From: Promethearchaeota archaeon
GTDB lineage: Archaea > Asgardarchaeota > Lokiarchaeia > Sigynarchaeales > SOKP01
Reading direction: 5' to 3'
Length of the DNA: 5,052 bases
Assembly: GCA_016839425.1 (NCBI GenBank)
Contig: JAEOUI010000581.1
Coordinates: forward strand, 1-5,052
Each line of letters opens with the position of its first letter. Position 1 is the first letter of the stretch. Positions 1 through 4,806 of this stretch are shown in pieces. The translations under genes were made by a program, and so were the position numbers. Under the pieces are notes generated by a model, which had not been told where the DNA came from, ran no database searches, and saw only the letters and a program-made list of their open reading frames with translations.

Positions 1-1583
1 ACCATGTTCATCCAAGTGATCTTATCTAGCTCTTTAAACATTATGGTGAGCTGATCATAAATGTCTTGCTTATAATCATCACCAATCTTGAAAATGACAA
101 AGGATTCCACCTTTTTCTGCAAGTCTTCGGATATTTTAAATTGTTCCGCTACTCTGGACCACTCTGAATCTTCTAACACGCGAATTCCTATGAGTACAAC
201 GCTGTGGTTTTTGATTTTCGTCAGCATTCCATTAATGATTTCACTCCAATTTTCATCAATATTCATCTTGCCTCTTGCATCGAAGATACATAACACGCCA
301 TCAGAATCGAACACGTCAAAATTACTGTATAGATAATTTCTAAGGACTAACCCATTCTCGTATTTAAAGATTTTTTCTTCCTTTTCCTCTTTCAGCTTCT
401 CGAAACCGCCCAAATCTGGAATTTCCGTCAGGATCTGCATCCCTGGACTCCAATACGTGTTCTCTGAAATAAAGGTTACCTCAATTGTATCCTTATTATC
501 CAAAACCGCTTTTACTTCACGATAAAGATTCTTTCTCAGCTTTACTTCAGCAACATCTTTAGTTTCCATTATATAATGGTATGTTATTAACATGAACGCT
601 TCTTCGACGTTCTCACCATTTAATGCACTGGTTTCGATATAGGAAATCCTGGAAATTCCTGATTCTTTAGAAAGTTCATTAGCTAACTTCACTCCGTCTT
701 GATATGAAACCTTTCTTTCATCAGCAAGATCTAACTTATTACCAACTATGACTATTGGAATTTCTTTGTCTGGAACGAATTCTTTGAATTCATTGTACCA
801 TTCTCTGATATTGTCATAACTCTCCGGTCTAGTTAAATCAAATACAATAAAAGCTGCTTGCGCTCCTAGATAGTATGTCTTTCGATAACGTTTAAAGAAA
901 CTTTGGGCGCCTACATCCCAAAGCGTGATGTTTATTTCGTTACTCAAGAATTCAAATGAACATGATAAAATATTAAGGCCAATGGTAGTCCTATAATCCT
1001 TAGAAAATTGGTTTTCAACATACCGTCGAATGATGGATGTCTTACCGACTTCATGATCGCCAATAACTATAAACTTAAAGCGATAAATGCCACCTGATTC
1101 AATGCTTGATTCATATATTTGATTTTTTAGACGATCAGCTGGTAATTCCAAGTATTCAAAAATTGGAAGACTTGTTTGAATAAATTCACCTTCATCTGCA
1201 TCAAGGACTAATCCTGCTTTTTCAGCTACGAGATAAGCAAAAGGAGCAATCTTTTCGATGGAGGCCATGGCATCTAAGACGATACTGAGAACATCATTTT
1301 TTTCATTTATAGAAACAAACAAAAGTCGGTGTTCCTCCGTGTCAAAGGATGCGGTACCAAATTTCTTGAAAGCAAATTCATTTCTAATTACATCGAGTAC
1401 GGGAGAAACAATGGTCGAAAGAATAGAAACTATCTCCATTGTCTGGAGACTATCACTCTTTTTTGATCCTGCGATAATTTCTCCTGCTTTATTAGACACA
1501 ATGATGGCTTCAACTCCAAGGGCTTCCACGAGAAAGTTATCTAAAACTTTTAATATTTTTTCCTTTTTATCTTCTGATATCAT
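1..1583 (-). CDS. Roadblock/LC7 - small GTPase fusion with degenerate GTPase-like C-terminal region (3' end outside window)
   Basis: A cytosolic GTP-binding switch protein is predicted. Residues 1-125 read as a roadblock/LC7 domain, with the hallmark GVEAIIVSNKAGEIIAGS (23-40). Residues 166-342 are a small GTPase: P-loop GDHEVGKTS (175-183), switch-I TTIG (199-202), G3 WDVGAQ (222-227), G4 NKLD (282-285), G5 ETSA (317-320). The G3 resembles Arf WDVGGQ with the last Gly changed to Ala; the Gln matching Ras Q61 (Q227) is kept. Residues 370-527 lack P-loop, NKxD and SA motifs but run parallel to the second half of the GTPase, suggesting a pseudo-GTPase repeat. Known family context: roadblock proteins dimerise and act as GAPs or scaffolds for GTPases (MglB/MglA, Ragulator/Rag). 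The ATG at 1583 precedes a normal roadblock helix, and an in-frame TAA lies 18 bases upstream of it, leaving only a TTG as an alternative start. No stop is reached before the left edge, so a lipidation tail cannot be judged. Sure of the fusion, unsure of function. Confidence 0.9.
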   Translation of the reverse strand, partial: MISEDKKEKILKVLDNFLVEALGVEAIIVSNKAGEIIAGSKKSDSLQTMEIVSILSTIVSPVLDVIRNEFAFKKFGTASFDTEEHRLLFVSINEKNDVLSIVLDAMASIEKIAPFAYLVAEKAGLVLDADEGEFIQTSLPIFEYLELPADRLKNQIYESSIESGGIYRFKFIVIGDHEVGKTSIIRRYVENQFSKDYRTTIGLNILSCSFEFLSNEINITLWDVGAQSFFKRYRKTYYLGAQAAFIVFDLTRPESYDNIREWYNEFKEFVPDKEIPIVIVGNKLDLADERKVSYQDGVKLANELSKESGISRISYIETSALNGENVEEAFMLITYHYIMETKDVAEVKLRKNLYREVKAVLDNKDTIEVTFISENTYWSPGMQILTEIPDLGGFEKLKEEKEEKIFKYENGLVLRNYLYSNFDVFDSDGVLCIFDARGKMNIDENWSEIINGMLTKIKNHSVVLIGIRVLEDSEWSRVAEQFKISEDLQKKVESFVIFKIGDDYKQDIYDQLTIMFKELDKITWMNM

Positions 1584-1601
1584 GTTGACCAAATACTTTT
1601 A

Positions 1602-1622
1602 TAATATGCTAATATGCTAATA
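1602..1622. repeat. Short tandem repeat, 8-bp period
   Basis: TAATATGC occurs twice in direct succession (1602-1609, 1610-1617), followed by TAATA. It sits in the 5' leader/promoter zone of the GTPase gene. It could be a small operator or only AT-rich drift. Confidence 0.45.
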
Positions 1623-1631
1623 AGATGGCTT

Positions 1632-1641
1632 CTTTAATAAA
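1632..1641 (-). promoter_or_regulatory. Possible TATA box of the roadblock-GTPase gene
   Basis: On the minus strand TTTATTAAAG is centred about 54 bases upstream of the ATG at 1583, which would place transcription start about 28 bases before the gene. A better-looking TTATAAAA lies at 1604-1597, but archaeal spacing would then put the start inside the coding region. No clear Shine-Dalgarno site precedes the ATG. Weak call from sequence pattern only. Confidence 0.25.
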
Positions 1642-1644
1642 TAG

Positions 1645-1674
1645 TCATCAAAAAAAAATATCATCAAAAAAAAA
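1645..1674 (-). terminator. Tandem poly-T terminator after the GH4 gene
   Basis: Read on the minus strand, two copies of T9-GATGA (1674-1661 and 1658-1645, 16-bp spacing) lie just downstream of the GH4 stop codon at 1688-1686. Archaeal RNA polymerase stops at T-rich tracts without needing a hairpin, so a doubled T9 is a good terminator. It suggests the GTPase gene 62 bp further on has its own promoter rather than being in an operon with GH4. Confidence 0.6.
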
Positions 1675-1685
1675 TTGATTTTGTA

Positions 1686-3071
1686 CTATTTTAGATAGCC
1701 AAGAAATTGATTTTGCTTTTCTTGCATCTCGTTGAATATCAATTCCGCGGCGTTAAAATTCCCTAGATTAGGATCAAGAGCGATAGCGTTAATTGCTTCT
1801 CTTTTTGATTTATTTATAATGGCATTAACACAGAGATCTTGAATAGATGCTTCAATACGAAGTATTGTTGCTATATCAGTATCTATTTTTCCTAATTTAA
1901 TACCGTGAACCCCCTCTTTATCCACAGTAGCAGGAACCTCAACGATTAAGTCTTGCGGCAAGTTCTCAATTAAGCCATCATTTGGTATATTCACTGCTGT
2001 TTCATATGTATTACTATCTTGAACGATTGCTTCTATAATTGGGATTGCTCTCTCATCAGAAGGTTCGGTCGGTAGCATTCCCTTTTTAAGATATCTCCCC
2101 TTTTCTAATCTTTTATGCGTCCTCATTACTCTTCCGTATACTCCTGCTCCGTGTTCCTCGGTGCGATCAATCCAATCAACCATGTCTTGAGTTTCAGTGA
2201 ATTCTTCTCCAAATTGTATATATTCACCAAGATGATTATCTCCTACATACGGAAAGAATCCAAATCGCTTATATACCTCAAATGTTAATTTTGAAAACTC
2301 ATATCTATCTTCATTATCTTTGAAATAATCATTGGCCATCTGGTTAAATTTTGGCATTAAATTTTCTCCCGTTTTTCTATCTTCTAATCCTAATAAAAAT
2401 GCAAAATGATTTAAACCTCCCACCGTCATTTTTAAGTTAGACAAGACATCAGCATGAATCTTTCTAAATTCATTAATATGAAGTCCAGTTGACTTAAAAT
2501 CACGGAGTCTTTCATCAAACATTTTCGGAATATGTTCGTCCATGAATCCAATCTGATGGCATAACCCGCAAAATTTAAGTTTTTTAACTGAACGCTTTAT
2601 TGCTAAACAAACTCTGGCCATTGGATTTGAGAAATTAATGAAAAATGCATCAGGACAAATCTTTTCAGCATCCTTAACAATTTCGATTATTGGTGGAATG
2701 ATTCGCATGGCATGAAAACTGCCTCCTGGTCCACCACATTCACCTAGTATTTGAGTAGAGCCGTGCTTTTTTGGAATTTCGTAATCTTGCCTCCAAAGCT
2801 TGAAACGTTCCCCCACTTCAATTGAACTGATGATAAAATCTGCTCCTTTAAACGCTTCAGATCTATTCGTAGTTCTTTCTATTTTAAACTTTTCATCCTG
2901 TAATTCATTTTCTTTTTTCACAATGTCATGAATTATTTCTAAATGCTCCTTATTAATGTCATGAAGCACGATCGTGGAACCGCCTAATACCTTGCTATGC
3001 ATCAAGTCTGTAAACATCGAAGGTCCAAAGGAAGTACTTCCCGCTCCAACTAAGACAATTCTTTTATCCAT
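1686..3071 (-). CDS. GH4 family NAD/metal-dependent glycosidase, MelA-type (alpha-galactosidase/alpha-galacturonase-like)
   Basis: A 461-residue cytosolic enzyme predicted to hydrolyse a glycosidic bond by the GH4 route: NAD+ oxidises C3 of the sugar, followed by elimination and water addition with Mn2+. Seen in the sequence: Rossmann start with GAGSTSF (9-15) and acidic D38 at the end of the second strand; SSIEVGERF (82-90); GECGGPGGSFHAMR (110-123); NFSNPM (146-151), whose N149 should contact substrate or metal; GLCHQ (169-173), whose C171-H172 is the metal-site Cys-His pair of the MelA group; GGLNHFAF (218-225) with the second metal ligand H222; DNHLGEY (278-284); and the late motif NDGLIENLP plus VEVPATVD (364-384). 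Length fits the roughly 450-residue family. CH after GL, rather than the CD/CN of 6-phospho-glucosidases, favours unphosphorylated alpha-galactosides or uronides; exact substrate is inferred. The ATG at 3071 begins directly at the Rossmann fold. Ends with TAG. Confidence 0.93.
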   Translation of the reverse strand: MDKRIVLVGAGSTSFGPSMFTDLMHSKVLGGSTIVLHDINKEHLEIIHDIVKKENELQDEKFKIERTTNRSEAFKGADFIISSIEVGERFKLWRQDYEIPKKHGSTQILGECGGPGGSFHAMRIIPPIIEIVKDAEKICPDAFFINFSNPMARVCLAIKRSVKKLKFCGLCHQIGFMDEHIPKMFDERLRDFKSTGLHINEFRKIHADVLSNLKMTVGGLNHFAFLLGLEDRKTGENLMPKFNQMANDYFKDNEDRYEFSKLTFEVYKRFGFFPYVGDNHLGEYIQFGEEFTETQDMVDWIDRTEEHGAGVYGRVMRTHKRLEKGRYLKKGMLPTEPSDERAIPIIEAIVQDSNTYETAVNIPNDGLIENLPQDLIVEVPATVDKEGVHGIKLGKIDTDIATILRIEASIQDLCVNAIINKSKREAINAIALDPNLGNFNAAELIFNEMQEKQNQFLGYLK

Positions 3072-3083
3072 GATAATTTATCA
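3071..3083. repeat. 13-bp perfect inverted repeat touching the GH4 start codon
   Basis: TGATAA-T-TTATCA is a perfect palindrome with a one-base centre that overlaps the first base of the GH4 ATG and its ribosome-binding region. It could be a small operator, but an AT-rich palindrome this short may be chance. Confidence 0.35.
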
Positions 3084-3147
3084 TCTAAAAGTAGTTTTTT
3101 CATTCAATTATTTACTTCAATTAAACATTTTATCGGATTAAAGCATT

Positions 3148-3164
3148 ACTATAGCTACTATAGT
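3148..3164. promoter_or_regulatory. Paired CTATAG palindromes, candidate operator of the GH4 gene
   Basis: ACTATAG occurs twice (3148-3154 and 3157-3163), and CTATAG is itself a perfect 6-bp palindrome, so two identical half-sites are spaced 9 bp apart. They lie where transcription from the TATA-like box at 3178-3185 would begin on the minus strand, the usual place for an archaeal repressor to block polymerase. Binding by a regulator is inference; no regulator gene is in the window. Confidence 0.35.
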
Positions 3165-3174
3165 TTATTCCTTT

Positions 3175-3188
3175 AAAATTATAAATTT
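3175..3188 (-). promoter_or_regulatory. Possible TATA box of the GH4 gene
   Basis: The minus strand reads AAATTTATAATTTT, a fair archaeal TATA box with an A-rich upstream element. It would start transcription near 3157, leaving a leader of about 85 bases before the ATG at 3071. Nearer AT-rich alternatives (around 3106-3136) exist, so the choice is uncertain. Confidence 0.35.
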
Positions 3189-3316
3189 AAACAAGGAATG
3201 TTCAGAATAATACTTTCATCACTAAGTTCCTAGTACAATGATATATTTATTTTTAGAAATAGTTCAAAAATTTCCAGATCAATCTTTACTCGAAATATTT
3301 TTATCTAAAATGTGTT

Positions 3317-3330
3317 GAACTATAAATATA
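3317..3330 (+). promoter_or_regulatory. TATA box of the 170-residue protein gene
   Basis: TATAAATA at 3321-3328 is close to the archaeal consensus. Spacing of about 25 bases puts transcription start near 3350, giving a leader of about 20 bases that still includes the ribosome-binding site at 3355-3363. Together with the opposite box at 3175-3188 it makes this 298-bp spacer a divergent promoter region. Confidence 0.5.
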
Positions 3331-3354
3331 TTACAATTCATTTTGAAAATTTTT

Positions 3355-3363
3355 AGAAAGTGA
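3355..3363 (+). promoter_or_regulatory. Weak ribosome-binding site supporting a TTG start
   Basis: AGAAAGTGA ends 6 bases before TTG at 3370 and offers partial pairing to the 16S rRNA tail. The next candidate starts are GTG at 3379 (codon 4) and ATG at codon 26; the latter would remove a plausible N-terminal helix, so TTG is preferred. Confidence 0.4.
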
Positions 3364-3369
3364 ATCAAC

Positions 3370-3882
3370 TTGGCAAGAGTGAAAAGAAAATCATTTGCGT
3401 TTAGTATTAGTCTTCAAAATATTGTAGCTTGGTTGAAGAACGCAATGCCCCAAAATGATGAGGTTCAATTTGCAGGCATGGCAAGTATTAGTGAAGATCG
3501 AGGGGCTGGACAAACCTTAAAGTGGGATTCTCCTTTTATAGCAACAACCTATGGTTTAGGGTTTTTAAAAGCAGCTCAATATGAACAAGATATCGTTTTT
3601 TGGCCTTGGACAACGATAAACAAAGTATCCAAGACAAGTGGATCTTTGCAAAATGGTGTTCAAGTAAAAAAAAAGAGAAGTCTATTAAACGGGCTCCTTT
3701 TTATCTTAAAGAAAGTGAGTGACGAAGAAAAATCAGAGTTTAAAGAAAGGAAAAAAGAATTTAAACAAGCTCTTCCCCAGCTACATAAAATTGCTAATAA
3801 AAGTAACCTTGTTGCAGAAGAACAGTCGATCAAAAATTCTCAACTGAAAAATGAAAGTACATTTGGATTTGAATTTGATTGA
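3370..3882 (+). CDS. Uncharacterised protein with possible PH/GRAM-like domain
   Basis: A 170-residue soluble protein with no signal peptide and no convincing membrane span. Residues 1-8 are basic, and 12-27 form a short helix. Residues 31-115 look like alternating strands: VQFAGMASI (32-40), PFIATTYGLGFLK (55-67), DIVFWPWTTINKVSKTSG (74-91), VQVKKKRSLLNGLLFILKK (97-115). They are followed by a long charged helix (117-142). The order of a 'now it behaves as X' strand, an aromatic 'WPW' strand leading into 'I-x-K-V', a basic strand and then a capping helix is what PH-like/GRAM-like domains of archaea and bacteria show, but I cannot identify catalytic or binding residues and the fold is inferred. 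The tail 143-170 is low in hydrophobic residues and ends acidic (FGFEFD). Its own promoter and T8 terminator suggest a single-gene unit. Function unknown; membrane-lipid or protein binding would fit a PH-like fold. Confidence 0.75.
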   Translation: MARVKRKSFAFSISLQNIVAWLKNAMPQNDEVQFAGMASISEDRGAGQTLKWDSPFIATTYGLGFLKAAQYEQDIVFWPWTTINKVSKTSGSLQNGVQVKKKRSLLNGLLFILKKVSDEEKSEFKERKKEFKQALPQLHKIANKSNLVAEEQSIKNSQLKNESTFGFEFD

Positions 3883-3933
3883 TCTCCAGTCATTCCAGCA
3901 TCAATATACCCAAATTTTAAAATTTCTTTACTA

Positions 3934-3941
3934 TTTTTTTT
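3934..3941 (+). terminator. Poly-T terminator after the 170-residue protein gene
   Basis: A run of eight T residues lies 51 bases past the TGA at 3880-3882, within a generally T-rich stretch that continues to about 3980. No hairpin is needed for archaeal termination. Confidence 0.45.
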
Positions 3942-4087
3942 CCTAATATGCTACTCCTTCTTTTAGCCTTTTAGATTTTATGTTTATGAGTAAAAAACAC
4001 TTATTCGTTTTGAGACTTAGTAGAAAATGATCGTAAAAACTATATAAATGATTGTTATCTGACATTTTGCATATTGAGATTTATTGG

Positions 4088-4101
4088 AAAAAATTTATAA
4101 G
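4088..4101 (+). promoter_or_regulatory. Archaeal TATA box with A-rich BRE
   Basis: AAAAAATTTATAAG is the nearest match in the window to a full archaeal promoter (A-rich BRE followed by TTTATAAG). Expected transcription start is about 4120-4126. The next good gene start is 4338, so the RNA would carry a leader of over 200 bases; alternatively it starts at or next to the ATG at 4128, or makes a small RNA. A second, weaker box, TATATAAA, lies at 4041-4048. Confidence 0.5.
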
Positions 4102-4127
4102 GGTAAAATTGATATTTTTTTATAATA

Positions 4128-4190
4128 ATGTTCTCAAAAAATACTACTTCCGAATTATTAAGTCTTGTAGTAGTAGTAGTATTACTATAA
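4128..4190 (+). CDS. Possible 20-residue leader peptide (doubtful)
   Basis: ATG at 4128 opens a 20-codon frame ending in TAA. The peptide begins MFSKNTTSE and ends in a hydrophobic LVVVVVLL, the five valines coming from the GTA repeat. The start lies at the place where the TATA box at 4088-4101 predicts transcription to begin, so it could be a leaderless message. There is no ribosome-binding site, and a chance frame of this length is common. Kept only because of its promoter position. Confidence 0.15.
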   Translation: MFSKNTTSELLSLVVVVVLL

Positions 4191-4191
4191 G
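4164..4191 (+). repeat. (GTA)5 microsatellite within a short hairpin
   Basis: Five GTA units run from 4167 to 4181. CTTGTAGTA (4164-4172) can pair with TACTATAAG (4183-4191) over nine pairs including one G-U, leaving a ten-base loop; the triplet repeat would let the stem slip by three bases. It is not followed by a T-run, so it does not look like a terminator. Confidence 0.45.
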
Positions 4192-4324
4192 CGATACAAA
4201 TCTCTTACTCTTTTTCTAAAGTTTCTTGGATTTGTTTCGCTTGGATTGATTCAGTTATTATGAGAAAGAGTTTTGGTTTTTGATCGCTTCCTGAGAATGC
4301 TAAAAAAAAAACATAAAAAAAAAT

Positions 4325-4333
4325 AGGAGGTGA
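4325..4333 (+). promoter_or_regulatory. Consensus Shine-Dalgarno site
   Basis: AGGAGGTGA ends four bases before ATG at 4338, giving near-perfect pairing to the 16S rRNA tail. It is the only strong site among the five genes here, and the two A-rich tracts directly before it should keep it free of structure. Efficient translation of the downstream gene is the inference. Confidence 0.85.
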
Positions 4334-4337
4334 AGAG

Positions 4338-4661
4338 ATGGTGATAAGTGAAGAAATTAACACCATATTTTCAGATATTTCAAATAAACAGCATGATTTT
4401 GCCAAATTTATTGATGTTGAAACATTCAAAATGCCTGCAGAATGCTATACATCAATGGAGGATTATGAATTCAAACAAGAAGCGATATTCAAATATGAGA
4501 GAACTGAAGGAATAATAGAAGGGCAAAAGGATATTACAATTGACCCTGATTATGAATGCAGCTTTGCATCCACACTTGACATTTCAGACCTGATTCCTGG
4601 CGAAATTGAAATAGAAGATGAAATAAGAATGGGTTATCTCTGGCATAAGTATAAGAAATAA
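4338..4661 (+). CDS. Small acidic protein of unknown function
   Basis: A 107-residue protein that I do not recognise. It is strongly acidic: 25 Asp/Glu against 11 Lys/Arg, with acidic clusters at 41-61 and 89-95. There is no signal peptide or membrane segment, so it is probably cytosolic. Residues 5-27 look helical; 44-56 (EFKQEAIFKYERT), 59-68 (IIEGQKDITI) and 88-96 look like strands; the C-terminus is short and basic (WHKYKK). Two cysteines (C36, C74) are far apart and do not form a metal motif. The frame is supported by a consensus ribosome-binding site, a T-rich tail after TAA, and codon use like its neighbours. It stands alone between spacers of 455 and 145 bp. Possible roles for small acidic proteins include nucleic-acid mimics and adaptor subunits, but nothing here selects one. 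Confidence 0.8.
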   Translation: MVISEEINTIFSDISNKQHDFAKFIDVETFKMPAECYTSMEDYEFKQEAIFKYERTEGIIEGQKDITIDPDYECSFASTLDISDLIPGEIEIEDEIRMGYLWHKYKK

Positions 4662-4735
4662 TTTTTTGAATTAATTCATAGTATTTTTCTCATATTTTAT
4701 TATTTTAATTTATTATCTTTTTCAAAACTTTTTTT
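4662..4735 (+). terminator. T-rich termination region after the acidic protein gene
   Basis: Repeated T tracts (T6 at 4662-4667, T5 at 4684-4688, T7 at 4729-4735) follow the stop codon at once. A 12-bp palindrome TGAATTAATTCA (4667-4678) could add a very small stem. Separates this gene from the transporter gene. Confidence 0.45.
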
Positions 4736-4768
4736 AGTGTTAAATATTATATTTCCATCAACAATAAG

Positions 4769-4778
4769 TTATTATAAG
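4769..4778 (+). promoter_or_regulatory. TATA box of the MFS transporter gene
   Basis: TTATTATAAG is centred about 33 bases before the ATG at 4807, giving a predicted start near 4800 and an almost leaderless message. This agrees with the lack of a Shine-Dalgarno site before the ATG. The octamer ATAAGTTA repeats at 4764-4771 and 4774-4781, one helical turn apart, overlapping the box. Confidence 0.45.
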
Positions 4779-4806
4779 TTAATTAAATATCAGAGATTAA
4801 GTTAAA

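Larger units (their letters stand above)
3883..4337. other. 455-bp non-coding spacer
   Basis: No convincing protein gene was seen on either strand. From left to right it holds a T8 tract (3934-3941), a TATA-like TATATAAA (4041-4048), a better TATA box at 4088-4101, a (GTA)5 hairpin at 4164-4191, an unexplained stretch 4192-4300, and two poly-A tracts (A10 at 4302-4311, A9 at 4315-4323) just before a strong ribosome-binding site. The second half is best read as the promoter and long leader of the acidic protein gene, or as a small RNA gene plus a short promoter region; the sequence does not decide. Confidence 0.5.

Noticed and set aside
88..336. Plus-strand open frame of 82 codons
   Set aside because: It lies wholly antisense to the roadblock-GTPase coding region, has no ribosome-binding site and gives a low-complexity Ser/Ile-rich product.
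1597..1604. Minus-strand TTATAAAA just before the GTPase gene as its TATA box
   Set aside because: Archaeal spacing of about 25 bases would start transcription inside the coding region, and no alternative in-frame start there would keep the roadblock domain whole.
1258..1620. Plus-strand open frame of 120 codons
   Set aside because: Antisense to the roadblock domain, whose frame is clearly the real one; the product is Ser/Thr/Phe-rich with no recognisable domain.
1609..3953. The 11-mer CTAATATGCTA occurs at both 1609-1619 and 3943-3953
   Set aside because: A repeated 11-mer is expected by chance in 5 kb of AT-rich sequence, and the two contexts (gene leader, post-gene spacer) have nothing in common.
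3980..4030. Plus-strand 16-codon frame beginning MFMSKKHLF
   Set aside because: No ribosome-binding site, no promoter at suitable spacing and too short to support.
4205..4429. Minus-strand open frame of 74 codons
   Set aside because: Its end (IQAKQIQETLEKE) looks protein-like, but the first half is antisense to the acidic protein and to its consensus ribosome-binding site, the middle is coded by poly-T tracts, and no start signal is present.
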